From NCBI GenBank assembly GCA_023627715.1, contig JAMAHW010000042.1:1-64000 (forward strand): DNA of 64,000 nt, in the 5' to 3' direction. The notes below the pieces were generated by a model. The model did not search any database. It saw only the letters and a program-made list of their open reading frames with translations, and was not told the DNA's origin. Shown here piece after piece: positions 45,328 to 57,789 of the stretch. Position numbers and translations under genes: made by a program. The number at the start of each line of letters is the position of its first letter. Position 1 is the first letter of the stretch. The stretch is from Periconia sp. R9002. Taxonomy: Eukaryota; Ascomycota; Dothideomycetes; Pleosporales; Periconiaceae.

Positions 45328-46387
45328 TTAGTGTGCGGTAGGTTTGAAGACCACGAGAAACTCGATGTTACATCTTCGATTCTTCAGCCTGATCGCCTCG
45401 TATACGGTGGCGACTTGTGCGGATGACATTGGCTCAATCCAAAACCGTTGTTTCTCTCGAGCGGGGCCAACATGCACATAAAATTGTACGTGCAGTACAT
45501 TTCTCCAGGCCACCTCTCTGCGTAATTTGTTACATAGTAGGGCTGTACATACTTGACATTATTGGTCAAAAGCCATACCGAGTCCATAACCAGCAATGCT
45601 GCAATCTTAGAGTCATTCGAGGGATGTGCTTGCCTGACAAATGGCGCAGCCTGATTTGCTGGGTCCAAAATCTCGGATTGCAGCTCCGCCTTGCTTCTCA
45701 GATTGGGCCGCAAACTTGCAAGCCACTTAAAGAACGATTGGCTGAAACCAAAATCCTCGCTTTTGACCGGTGGATGCGATAAACTGGAAGTTTTTTCGCA
45801 AGCTGACATATCATCAATTCGGAAAGCCTGAAATCGCTCTAATTGACTATGGCCAAAACCTGGACTTTCCAAGCGGCTAAGCCATAACCTCGCGCAGTGG
45901 GTGATCCACCCCCTGTCCTTCGGATCTAATAGCACTAGGCAAACGATTGGTCTAAGCCACAAACCACATTCAGTATGCTGCATCCCTATGTCGGTCAACA
46001 CGTACAGCTTGAAAGACCAGACTATGCTATATAACCTTTTTAACAGATCTTCACTGAGACGACTGTGTGAACTCATCCGGCTATCTGTCCACATTATCAA
46101 TGTACGAAAGTTCATTTGTTTTATACAAAGAATTTCACGCCCATGTCACTCAACCCTGAGAGTATTATTGCCATCGTCGCCATACTAGTGGCATGCCCAC
46201 CATCGGCATGGGTGTTGTATAAAGCACACCAACATTGTTCAAGATCCGCTAAAAACATGATAAGTTTCAATCTCCACTTTGCTTGAGACATACTGACACG
46301 TTCATAACATCCCGCTACCGCTTTACCATACACCTCAATTGAATCAACCCAGAGCGGTAGCTCTTCCATTGTGGCGATCTGTGCCAT
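45328..46387 (-). CDS. unrecognised three-exon protein
   Basis: My model is exons 46387-46150, 46084-45553 and 45517-45328, giving 319 residues. All phases match: donor GTGACA/acceptor GACAG, and donor GTATGT/acceptor CGCAG. The second intron is only 35 bp, near the lower limit, but it links two well-formed stretches (MDSVWLLTNNVK and EVAWRNVLHVQFYVHVGPAR). The protein has several aromatic-rich helical segments (KWRLKLIMFLADLEQCWCAL, LLKRLYSIVWSFKLYVLTD). There is further coding-like sequence upstream (to about 46530, ADSYSLAALKFVAYLREHM), so the true start may be more 5'. No family recognised. It lies directly upstream of the Clr5-ankyrin gene on the same strand. Confidence 0.5.
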
Positions 46388-46751
46388 GTCTCATGTGTTC
46401 TCGGAGATATGCTACAAACTTCAATGCTGCCAGTGAGTACGAATCCGCCGTTGAAACTCTTTCTGCCTCTAATACTGATGATGCATTGGAAGGGAGCGTC
46501 AGATCGTAGTCCCAAGGAGGATGGTTTTGGTAGCAAGTGGCCAGGGGTAAGATGGTAAAGAAAGCTCAGCAAGTCTGGTGAACAACGGGTGGTATACATA
46601 AATTACTGTAGTCACTCCCTATATATTGCCTACCGGGCAGGGCGATTTTCAAGTTCTGCCAGTGCAAGTGTTTTTTATCATAGAATCACGAGGAGGTGCG
46701 CGAGCATCGAAGAATTGATTATTGATCATTAATCTAAAAAAAAACATATGT

Positions 46752-49702
46752 CTATGCATTCTTCCTATAGTTCGTAAATTCCATATGATAGTTCACGCAC
46801 CAATAAATATAAGTCGACGGAATAGATTTGCCCTCGCGAGTGTTACAGGCCTTCAGCATATTGCGAATAGCATATATGCAATCATCCTTGTTCAATTTGC
46901 CATCGAAGCCACTGGCGTTTTTGATTAGTTCGGTGACCCTGTAGCTCTGATTGAGCTTTGGTAAGGAGACTTACTTGCAATAATCCATGTTTTCATATGG
47001 AGTCATGCCGTCGTTCTTGGTTTCCGCCGCCATGTACAGACGTTTTCTATAGTCAAACAGCTCGGGTTCAAACGTCCATCCTTCTTGATCATTTGGCGGG
47101 AAATCGAATCCGTTGTTGAGTCCATTGATATTGGCCCCTTCAACACAGAAAGATGCGAATGCTTGCTCCAGGTGATCGTTGTTAATCGGATCTCCGCTCC
47201 AGTACTGCGAAGTTAGGCATTTGGGGCGGTTGGGCTGCCCGTCTGTGTTACTGCCTTTGGCCTACGGTCATGTTGGTTAGAAAATGTATCATGCCTCTTC
47301 GCTGAGTATCGGTGATCGGTAGACTTACGAATTCTGGGGCAGGATATTCGGCTTCCTCCTGCCAGGGTGGATTTCTATCATCCACCATACCACCAAGATC
47401 TAGACTGTAGTCAAGACACCCAATGTTGGTTGTCCATTCAGTTGTCCATGGATCACCGACGTTACATTGGTCTACAGTGTTATACTGTGAGCCTCATATC
47501 AGAATTGCAATCGCGATTTAGCCCTCTTACCTAGTCCCTGAGTCATTGCAGCAACGCATTCATCTTTTGTCATATCTGATGAGTCTCCACATCTCAACGA
47601 AGCTCGTAGCCAAAACGAAGCTCGCTTGGATACGTTGAGCTTTGTAATATCGAATCGGTCGTAAGTATAATCGGCTGATCCTGAGCTTGTTGATACTCTT
47701 TTGTTATCGTGGCTGCTGCACCAGTCGTTGATTGCTTTGTGTACACTTGTTCCACCACTCGCATCTTTGTCTTCTTTGGGAGCTGAATCAAAAGGAAGGC
47801 TTCGACACCATACTTGAGCTTTCACGGGAGATTTTTGGATACCGAAAGAGAATTGGCCGCAGCCAACATCTGCGGCACCTCCTGTTGCCATGAAGTCTTT
47901 CGAACTACCTCTGTGGCCGCAATCGTCTTGATCGATTAGATCCCAAAAGCATCCTCGCAGGATTTCGAGCACATAGTTTCTGAATCCGTTGGTCTCCACA
48001 GGAGTGTGATATTATATCCCATATAGTCTTCTGTCTTGTATGTGGTATCTCTCTGCTTCACCCTCAAACCTGTCGCATCTACAGTCCAAGTGAGCTCTTC
48101 CATTGATGATGCAGCGTCCTGGCAGAACGGCTGGTAGGTCTTCTGCATGAGGACTGGAGGGAAATCTGTATTCTCCGGGATACAGACATTCAATGGAGCT
48201 TTCATAATATACTGATCCTTCACAGTTGGGATCTTCCACGGAACCACAGTAGCGGTTACAACTGCGTAGTTGGTTCCCTTGGGAGGCGCTTCAGATGTCG
48301 CTGTCGGGCACTTGGTGTGGCACATTTTAATCATGCCGGTCATTGTACAACTGGCAGTACAAGACTCAGTCGACTCGCTCGAGTTAGTCGTGACCGACGT
48401 GGAGGTAATTGATCCAGTGGGTGCTTTCGTCGCAGATGTGAGGTCATCTTGAGACAACGTGTTCTTCTCGCCCAAGTGTTGGTTCTTGACGTTCACAAGC
48501 CAAGCTAGATAATAGGCTGTCGCTCCTATTTGCTCGGCTACATCTGCGGTCACTTGAAGTGCAGCTGCTTGGTTGCGCGCCCATGCCATAGTCTCTCTCA
48601 ACGCCCGAACGGCACCTGCATCTCGGAAGTTGACATTGGCATGGCTGCCAGCTAAAACTGAAGCCGATCCAGCTAGGTTGATGATGATGCTATTCAACTC
48701 GTATCAGTTTCATCATCTTTCATTTGCTACAATTTGTCGTTGACTCAAAATAGTGATGTTGGAGCATAATGAGACGTAAGAATTTATAGACGTACTTTTG
48801 TGCACCGCCAATCGCTGTCACTTCTGGATTACACGCTCGTTTCCTCTTTTTGGATCACTTTCGAGCCAATCCACATCTGGACAAAAATTGCTCATTCGAA
48901 CCGTTTCTTCGATTCTGAAGGCTGTACCTTTGGGCAGCGAGATAACTACATCTCCTGCCTTGTGGCCATTTTGGGAGTCCGTAAAGGTAGTCACCTCGGG
49001 TTGTTGGTTTCTGTCATATCATCAGTACTTTCACATTTAAAATAGCTTTGCAGCATACCCGGTGACCGGAGCAGGAGGTGGGTTTTTGGTCAAGGTAAGG
49101 GTGTTTCCTGGAGCCGCAATCGCAACGGTTGGTGCTTCAGTAACGAGTGCATAGTCTGAAATTGGTTTATTAGGTATATGGTGTCCAATAGGTATGACCT
49201 CAGGTGGTTTCTTTTGGAAGGCGAGCAGAACTGGGAGGAGCGACAATCCAGCTATTAAGGGGCGTAGATACACCTGTCTTGTCTGCATGTTCTTCGGTGA
49301 AGTAGTAATGAGATTTTGTAAATTGGTCATGCATTGGTTATTGTCCGTTTTGCAGTCTGTGTCTACAATTTTCTGAATGCTGTCTCGCAAGCCTGGAGAA
49401 AAAATGACATCAACACCATCTCCAGAGGGCGCATCAGTTACAGTCAAAGACGACCCGGTCAGAGTCGGTGTGCTTTTCTGATTGGATTATTAGCCGATTG
49501 ATCCGGATATAATATAATTGAAGTACAGTACCAAAGAGAGCGAATATTGATCGAGATTGCCCAATGAAACAGTGGGAACATCGGCGGCCATAGAAGACAT
49601 GACCATCAAGGCCGCAGCGCAGCTAGCCAGAGGAAGTCTCATCATCATTGTTTGCCTCGTCGATGTTGAAGATGATATTGATGTTTTTGATGCGATTGTC
49701 AT
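46752..49702 (-). pseudogene. large secreted Cys-containing protein gene with two apparent 1-bp frameshifts
   Basis: Seven exons: 49702-49532, 49477-49059, 49010-48796, 48689-47531, 47471-47329, 47261-46975 and 46911-46752. All introns have good donors. The reading frame is broken twice at homopolymers: in the 5-T run 48848-48852 and in the 4-A run 47945-47948. Each break looks like one missing base, and total exon length becomes a multiple of three only if both are counted. The N-terminus has a signal-like segment (ASCAAALMVMSSMAADV). The middle has a predicted membrane-like helix (LIAGLSLLPVLLAF), a block SIIINLAGSASVLAGSHANV and a Cys-rich segment CTASCTMTGMIKMCHTKC. The end carries FCVEGANINGLNNGFDFPP. 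I do not recognise the family. Either a decaying gene or assembly indels. Confidence 0.6.
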
Positions 49703-50281
49703 ACGAGAACCGTTGTTTATAAGAACATGTCATTCGCGAAAACGTACATGCTATTAATAGGCCCCAACTAAATCAGTACCCTGTATATACAGTGTAAGGT
49801 GTTTTGCAATCCTATGGGCTATGCAGCCAATCTGACATGGTCAGAATATTGACCTGATCCTCTCGTGCGATGTTCTTTTACGCTACGCACTGCCACAATC
49901 TGTCATGATCCACGCGATTTGTAACTCTGTGCAGCATCTTAATGCCTGCATTATTGCAACTAGAAATTCTTCAGGGCCTACAATAAAGCTTAAATGTAAG
50001 AGAATTTGTAACTACACGGTGAAAAGTTTGGGTGGTCTGAGAGTATTGATTAGAACTTTGACCCTCAAGTCTTAGGCTTACAGAAGGGCGAATGCAGGCG
50101 TAATCATTTATCACGATGCTGCAATAGTTTCAACAGTAGGAGCACTCCACTATCAATTAATGTACGCTTGTGAAACCATGCGATTATAATTTGTCTACAA
50201 CTTGAGGGGTCGATCGCTTGGATTCGAACATGTGCAGTCTGGGTATGTGAGGACGCAAGCTATGACTGCATCCCATATTTC
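49703..50281. other. gene-free interval
   Basis: AT-rich upstream flank of the secreted-protein gene. Nothing else is supported. Confidence 0.5.
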
Positions 50282-50560
50282 TCAATCCCCCTTCAAAAGC
50301 TCGTAGATCTCTGGCCTCCCGTCAACCTTCGCTTTCTCTGCTGGTGTCTCACCGAGCAAATTCTTAATTATCCGATCCGCCCCATTCTCCAGCAACAAAG
50401 CAATGACGTCCTTCTTATTATAGCGTACTGCATGATGTAAAGGCGTACCCCATCTCCTCGTGTTGTGGTTGACATCAGCGCCATGGTCCAAAAGAATCTG
50501 TATGTTTCTAAGACGATCGCCACGAACAGATATGGCCTCAAGGATAGCCTCATGATCCAT
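50282..50560 (-). CDS. short ankyrin-repeat protein or 3' remnant of one
   Basis: 92 residues from an ATG at 50560 with two ankyrin repeats: NIQILLDHGADVNHNTRRWG and TPLHHAVRYNKKDVIALLLE, then a third partial one (GETPAEKAKVDGRPEIYELL). Reading frame continues upstream of the ATG as IEILLSHGAS, another ankyrin half-repeat, but ends at a stop a few codons further, as if a larger ankyrin gene had lost a base near 50600. The open frame at 50624-50929 could be part of that ancestor. Probably a remnant. Confidence 0.5.
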   Translation of the reverse strand: MDHEAILEAISVRGDRLRNIQILLDHGADVNHNTRRWGTPLHHAVRYNKKDVIALLLENGADRIIKNLLGETPAEKAKVDGRPEIYELLKGD

Positions 50561-50929
50561 ACTCGCACCGTGCGAGAGTAAGATTTCGATAGAAGCAGGC
50601 AGTTGCCGTGCGCAGGATCAGGCTTAAGATAATACGTCCAGTTTAGCCAATGGTTTCCAAAAGTATAGCATGCCTCTCAATATGGGCACCAGAAAGCGGT
50701 GGAAGCATGACTGCCGTTCTTGAGTAATATCGAGATGCTTCACCAGGATCTGGGCCGGAGTGTGGAGAGAGAGAACAGACTCAATTGGTACAAAGGATTC
50801 TTTAACATCCAGGAATGAACATGATGCTACAGTGCGTGGAAACGGCGTTGTGCTCAGCTTCAATTGCCGCAAAGCACAATCAGAATTCGAATTGAGGCCA
50901 AATATAGTCATTTTTGCGGTGTATGCCAT

Positions 50930-51766
50930 TGCCAGAGTCGTTGATGTCGTTAGGTTCTACTGATGGCATGTCAAAGGGCGATACGTGAATCACAAAAGGC
51001 TGGAAATATAATCTTGTGGCATTATTGATAGACACTAATGAGATTTGTTAGAAATCAGTTGTGCAGAGGATAAGTCTTACCGCAGGCGGGCACAAGGCTA
51101 GCTGAACAATCAAACGGTGGCCAAACAATTATCACAAAGTTTAGTCTACCACACGATGTCGCACTTTCCTGTTTACACAACTGAAATTCAGTTCAAGAGG
51201 TGTCTACCGATCTTTCGGATCTCATCGGTGAATTATCTTGTTGGAACTTTCATAGATCGACGATCTCTGTTCCGCACTAGCATGCGAAAGTTCTGGGAAC
51301 TCGTTGGTTTATTGCAGACTGCGGTAGCATCGGATTGTTGAAAAGGGTGGTGTGACTCCAAGTATGCCTAGTGTGTTTCAATAACCAAACTCAACAACAT
51401 GGGAATTTTTATTACATCACAAATGAAGCAGTATCTAAACCGGTGCATTATCTTTGAATTCACCAACTCTGTTATCTTCGTACAAATTTTCACCCTGTAG
51501 TCTGATCTCATTTGACACTGGATATTCTCTGATTGGCGCGACAAACCCATCCTTTTGGCTCCACAAAGTGTAGACTGTTGAAATTCCAAAAGCTTTCGTT
51601 TTATAAGTCAGATATCAAACCGCTCTTATCTCCCTCTTTCATTGTTAGCTATAAATATCACCCTGCTCTATCGTCGGATCACTTCCGGGCCCACGTTTTT
51701 TGGTACCCTGGACTCAAAAATGCTTCCATTTCCCTTTTCGACGGTTTTCGGTCTTGGGTTGCCGCC
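50930..51766. other. gene-free interval
   Basis: Upstream region of the CFEM receptor gene. No supported gene. Confidence 0.5.
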
Positions 51767-53504
51767 ATGAATCCCCTGTCCCATGGAGTTATGCTTGTTG
51801 CTATATTCTTGTTTGGGTTTTTTCCAGTTGCGCTCGCGCAACTACCACCAATGCCGCAATGCGCAGTAAGCTTCTCCATGAGCGTATTTGGCATTCAAAT
51901 GTTGCTAATTATCCGTTCAAGCAATCGTGCCTTCTAAAAGCTTTCGCAACAAACGCGTGTTCTCCGGTTGATATCACATGTACATGTACCAACCCAATTT
52001 TCCAGCGAAACATTTCATCGTGTATTGTGGCTGACTGCTCCGTCACTGACGCTCTCGGTAAGCACAAATTCCGTTCATTTCACTAATCACGAACTGAATG
52101 CTGACAATCGTGCAGTCGCCAAAAACGGCAGCGAGACTTTATGCGGAAACCCCGTACGAAATCGCGGTCAGAGATTTTCTATGCTTACCATTACCGTCTT
52201 CTTTATGTCTTTTGGTTTCATCCTTATTCGTTTTACCTATCGAACCTTATCGGGAGGATATGGTTACGACGATTGGTGTACACTTGCGGCATTTGTATCT
52301 TCTGTACCCTCGGCGGGGTTCTCTGTCTTCGGCACTGTAGCGAATGTAAGTTTCACTATGTGAATCAACATTTAATCCAATTAACGGTGGCAATCTTCAG
52401 GGACTCGGTCGAGATGTCTGGACGCTACAGCCTGATGAAGTAACCAACATGCTGAAATATTTCTACATCATAGCTTCGCTCTATTTTCTACAGGTCGCCC
52501 TTACAAAATTAAGCATACTATTTCTTTACATCCGCATATTTGCCAATGTGCATCGTCTCTTATGGGGATTGGCGGTCGCCGTGGCCATTTGGGGTTTCTT
52601 ATACACATTTCTCTTTGTCTTCCAGTGCTACCCTGTGAGCCTATTCTGGACGCGATGGGATAGAAAACACCGAAGAGGTCGGTGTCTCAATCTAAATATC
52701 ATCACCAATTCACAGGCTGGCGTCAACATCGCGCTAGATTTCTGGATCCTCGGTATTGCTCTATGGCAAGTACGGCACCTGCGCATTAGTTGGATAAAGA
52801 AGGCAGGCATATTTTTCATGTTCTGCGTTGGTGCATTTGTCACAATCATTACTATTATTCGGCTTCAAATCCTAAACGACTTTGTTGCCACCACCACGAA
52901 TCCGAGCTGGGATTTTTTCGATGCGGGCGTTTGGTCAGCGCTCGAGATAACCGTAAGCATCATGTGGTAAGTTGTGCGCTCAACAATATGTATACCTCGA
53001 AAGGTCTTTCTGCTAATCCTCGCTGCTCTACAGTGCTTCCCTTCCTGTCACGCGGCAGCTCATCGTGTGGATGTCTGAAAGGATATCTCCTGTTAAAAAG
53101 AGTAGGAGCAATTCTAGTCCTTTCGTTGCTCGTCGTCATTACGAAAATCATGAAATCATAGACAAGTTTGGAGATTTTTCCGAATGGGACGACTTCCGCA
53201 AAATCGATAACTTCCCTGATAAGTTGGAGCTTACTTACCAAGTCGACCCTCGATTAGACAATCTCCGCATAATGGTAAGTTAGCAGTTCATCTCTACCTG
53301 TCTCACGCAGAAACTAAGACACCACGCTAGCTTGCATGCATCGGCCGAGACAACTCTTACGAAGACGCTGTACCCAACCCAGTCGTCTATCAATCAGAAT
53401 GCAAGAGGAGGGGAAGAGACAGTGGCATTCTCGTTCGAGAATTCTGTCCACTGCCACGTTTGTCGGGGAGACCAGATGAGTTGAGGACGCTACACATGGT
53501 CTAA
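51767..53504 (+). CDS. CFEM-containing PTH11-type receptor
   Basis: Exons 51767-51865, 51922-52057, 52116-52345, 52401-52966, 53034-53274 and 53331-53504; all phases match, giving 481 residues. The start is in a strong context (GCCGCCATGA). A signal peptide (VMLVAIFLFGFFPVALA) precedes a CFEM domain with its Cys series (MPQCA, QSCLLKAFATNACSP, DITCTCTNP, SSCIVADCSV). Seven membrane segments follow, beginning FSMLTITVFFMSFGFILIRF, with the family motifs GYGYDDWCTLAAF, GLGRDVW, YFLQVALTKLSILFLYIRIF and NSQAGVNIALDFWILGIALW. The cytoplasmic tail is charged (FSEWDDFRKIDNFPDKLE). Pth11 senses host surfaces in Magnaporthe; the ligand here is unknown. Confidence 0.92.
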
Positions 53505-55092
53505 AAGTGAGTTTTATATGCGGTGTCTTTCAAGACTAGCCTTCAGTGTATGTATAATATTGATGAGGTAAGGTAGCAAGACTCAAGAGCAATACAAGGA
53601 TGATGACCGCGTTGTTCGTATACTATGAGACCAAAATTCCATGAACGCTTCCACCAACTCTAGAACACCCATGGTCGCATTGCAGGGCAGCCCTCAGCTC
53701 CCTCAACGAGGCTAAACTCTAATGCTACCCGCCCGTCGGGCTGTAACCATGTGGCAACTACACGCCAGCAGATGCATATCATCAACAACACTCGCCGGTT
53801 TGGAACCGGTGATTGGTAGATACTTTCCACATTTCGATGCATACGACCCGTGTCGGTGGTATTCTCAGTGGTATTCTTTACCGCCCACCCGCCTATTTCT
53901 CGTAAATTCATCTTATCTAGGTACTTTTTGACGACCTTTTTCGAATCCTTCATCGGCAAGAATGCAATAATCTAACGGCGTTCTCGCACAATCGCACACC
54001 CACAGAAGACATTACTAAATCGTATTTCGAGCAAGCAGACAGCTTGAATCCAAAAGAAAGTTCGTATAGAAAGAGGAAGTGATCAAACCTATATAAACGT
54101 GTATGTCTTTAAGTACCTTGAACCTTCCCAGCACAGACGAGATCCAAGAAAAACAACACCAAAGAAAGTACTCTTAGAGATGCAACACCAAAACAACAAT
54201 CTATGTCCTCGCTACCGGTACAACAAATACTCAAAAAGTGCACTCACCTCGCTAAGCCGGCCTGACAGCGGTGTTACCTCGCGAAAGACTTCCCAAAACC
54301 GACATGTTCGCTATCAACCCAGTCTCTCGCGTCATTAGATAGAAGAGCAGGAAAGCCAACCACCATTGTCCCCTGATCGCACGATAGAACGAATAGGACG
54401 GCTCTTTCTCCCTTCTCACTATACCCGTTGTACCCGAAACTTTGTCGATCGAAGCCTGTTTCCCCGCTCCCGCGTGTAAATGGGGATACGCCGCATGAAA
54501 CCCCCACCCGCCGAGCACCTACTACATTTGTACAAAAGTAATCCATTTGCTTATCAAAAATAACGAATACACGTTCTATCATACGTTCGTGGTGCGTGGA
54601 AGAGAGTTGTCGTGCAACGACACTGAAATGATGCAATTCGTACCCTACAGCACGCCGAATTACTCGTCCGCCGCCGCCCTCTCATTCGACATTTCCCTCT
54701 TGTATCTTCTCCAAGCGCGGAACGGAGAACGATGGGCGTCACGTGGGCGTTTGGCAGTGCCCAGGTCGGAGTTGCGTTGTCGTCTTGTCGTAGATTTGTG
54801 GCTCGATGTTGCCATTTGCCCCATTGTGTAGGTAGCTAATGTAGTATTGAAGTTTTTTGCGTTCCGGTTGCGACACGAATGAAAATGGCCACAGCAGACA
54901 GGGAAGAGCAGCCCCATTCTAGGTACGTGCTTGCGTGTGCGTGCGTCGAGACTTGCATACTTGGTAGTTAATGCATGTGGTAAGTATAAAGATAAGGGAA
55001 CCCAGTCGCACCCGAAGAATTCCAGTAACGTGCCCAATTTTGTGCTCTCTTTTCTTTATCCTTATTGGAACGAAACTTTCGAGTCCAGAACA
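53505..55092. other. gene-free interval
   Basis: 1.6 kb with short overlapping frames on both strands and no protein-like reading. The right end is the permease leader. Confidence 0.5.
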
Positions 55093-57313
55093 ATGCCCTT
55101 TCCGCGATTTCGACTCGGCGGAGGTGGGAGCGAGTCGAAAAGCGAGCACAATGGCACTGCTTCGACTGGAATTGATGCCGGCGCGGAGATTCGCGATGGG
55201 AACTTGGAGTATGTGGTGGAACAAGCCGGGAACGACAGTCCGCCTTCCTACCAGGAAGCAGCTGGAGCGCCCGTCGAGACCAAATCGCCTTTTGCCTACT
55301 CCGTGGGAGCTATCACAATCATTTTTCTCAGTTTGAGTAAGATGGTTGGGACGGGTGTTTATTCGACCCGTAAGTCTTGTTTCCGAGTGGATGAAGGGGC
55401 ATTGATCGGCATTGATCGATTGTCTTTCCATTCCTCATTATGTTTGAGATTGTGACTGATGATAAAGTACTGCAGCTTCCAGCATTCTATCTGGTACCGG
55501 ATCAGTTGGACTCAGCATGATCTATTGGTTCCTTGGCTATATTTTATCACTGTCAGGGCTGGCAGTCTATCTCGAATACGCAGCGTATTTTCCCAATCGT
55601 TCTGGTGGTGAAGTAGCCTACTTGGAACAAGCTTACCCACGCCCAAAATACCTAATGCCTATCGCGTTCGCGGTGCAGACGGTCGTCTTGTCTTTCAGCA
55701 GTGGAAACTCGATCGGTGAGTTCAGCGAGACCTCGCTCAGCCTAGACGTTGCGCAACATCATGACTGATAAACTCCATAAGTATTGGCGAGCTATCTCTT
55801 TGCATGCAATGGCCATAAACCCACTCCGTGGGAGCTCAAAGGTGTTGCCATTGCTGGGTACACAACGGCCTGCTTACGTACGTAACTTTCCAGCTGCTGT
55901 CATGCCTGTAAGTGTCACTCACTCGCTATTAGTTCTGGTGTTCCACACTCGATTTGGATACAAAATATCCAACGCCATTGGCGCCGTCAAACTGCTCACT
56001 CTCGTTTTCATTGCCATCACTGGCTTTGTAGTGTTGGGCGGCAACACCAAGGTTCCAGATCCTCAGATCAACTTTCGCAATGCTTTTGCCGGCAAGGCGA
56101 CTGCATACGGCGCTTGCAATGCAATGTACAAAATCGTGTTCTCGTACGGTGGTTTCGAAAACGCATTTAATGTGGTCAATGAAGTAAAGAACCCGGTCAA
56201 GAAGCTGAAAGTCAATGCGTTCGCTGCGTTGACGATTGTCGCCATCTTTTACGTTCTTGCAAATGTTGCATACTTCGCTGCTGTCCCCAAAGCCGAACTC
56301 CTGGCCGCGAAAGAAATATCGGCATCGCTCTTTTTCAAGCACGCACTGGGTGACGGTAGAGCTGTTAAGGGCCTCAACTTCCTCATCGCCCTTTCTTCCT
56401 TTGGCAACCTCATTGCCGTCCTCATCGGTCGCTCACGACAGATTCGCGAGTGTGCCCGCCAGGGGGTGCTCCCTTGGCCGAAATTCTGGACTAGTACAAA
56501 GCCGTTTGGAACTCCAATTGGCCCATATTTTGTTCAGTGGATCTGGACCGTGTAAGTGCCACTGTAAAAGTTATACAGCTGACTGGCACTAACGTATTTC
56601 CAGCCTGATGATCATTGCTCCACCAGCTGGCGACGCATTCAACTTCAGTAAGCAATGATCTGATCGCCCTAAAACTAAACATAGATATACTTATAAGTTG
56701 GCCTCTAGTTGTTGATCTCCAAGTTTACCCGAACAACATATTTGCCTTGATCATGGGGGTCGGGCTACTTGTTGTACGCTGGCGTCGTAGGCGACTCGGT
56801 TTGCCGCATGGGCAATTCCGTGCGTGGACCTTCGTTATTATCTTTAATATCCTGGTGAACTTCTACCTCGTGGTCATGCCTTGGTGAGCAATCTTCTACT
56901 TTGCTTTATGTTTAGACACAATTTAACATTCGAGTATAGGTATCCTCCATCCAAAGGAAAATACGGTGGCGATGTCAGCTTTTGGTATGCAACATACGTT
57001 GTTACTGGGATCGGAGTGTAAGTGCCAAAAACAGAGTCTGATTGAGGTATACTAATGATAATGAAGTCTTATCCTATGCGCCATCTACTATTTCGCGTGG
57101 ATGTCCTGGATTCCGCGTATCCGTGGGTACAAGATTCGACAAGAGGTGTCAGTATTGGAAAATGGAGCAAATACCCACGTTTTGGTCAAAGTGCCTGTCG
57201 CGGATATCGCTGCTTGGGATGCAAGCCATGATGCGCTTGGAAGGAAGGTGAATGGGGATAACTGGAGCGATACCAATGCTCAGGAGCATCAAAATGTGGT
57301 CAGTAAGGCGTAG
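55093..57313 (+). CDS. MUP1-type amino-acid permease
   Basis: Eight exons: 55093-55369, 55476-55715, 55782-55877, 55933-56551, 56604-56647, 56709-56883, 56940-57017 and 57067-57313; every junction keeps frame, giving 591 residues. It is a twelve-segment APC-superfamily transporter of the LAT-like branch. TM1 contains the unwound-helix motif SKMVGTGVYSTPSSILSGTG. Other family blocks are GLAVYLEYAAYFPNRSGGE, GGFENAFNVVNEVKNPVKKL, SSFGNLIAVLIGRSRQIREC and RQGVLPWPKFWTSTKPFGTP. The closest match I can name is the high-affinity methionine permease Mup1 of yeast. The 80-residue N-terminal tail contains a PPSY motif, a plausible Rsp5-type ubiquitin-ligase docking site that would drive endocytosis. 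Exon 5 is only 44 bp. Confidence 0.9.
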
Positions 57314-57789
57314 AACTCGGTCAGTCAGACCTACCATTCAAAGAATGCGTGTTTGTATTTTAATATAAGCAATACATGTTAAACGCAGAAACAATTCGCC
57401 TGTAGAATGAGAGTGATGTTTATACGGTGATACAATATCAAAGGTAGTAGTGACTCGGAGGTATAAACAGGTTAACACGGAACGCGTTAGCGCAGGAACA
57501 AGGGTTCCCCAAAACTCTAAGAGCTTCAGATGGCCCGAGCTCCTTGGGAGCTGGCCCTCACACCAACCACCTCGTTATCCATCCGTGCCATCTCACTTTG
57601 CCTTTAATCTCTTCAGTCTTCCCCGCTCGCTGCTCTCTCCAATTCTCCTTCTTCAATTCTGCATTCCCTTACGTCTTGGTCACTCACACCTTCTTTCCAC
57701 CACTTAATGCCATCGAACCCTGCAGAGCTTACCTACAGCTTTTACGCTTTTGCGATTGCGCAGTCGCACACACTCTTTTGTACATAACA
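57314..57789. other. intergenic region
   Basis: The permease 3' flank and CT-rich leader of the BTB gene. Nothing else was seen. Confidence 0.5.

Noticed and set aside
47499..47999. Separate 166-residue gene
   Set aside because: It is the continuation of exon 4 of the secreted-protein gene after a frameshift, not an independent gene.
53722..53931. Small plus-strand open frame after the CFEM receptor
   Set aside because: Composition not protein-like; overlaps an equally long minus-strand frame.
54919..55431. 170-residue antisense frame at the permease start
   Set aside because: Shadow of the permease first exon and its leader.
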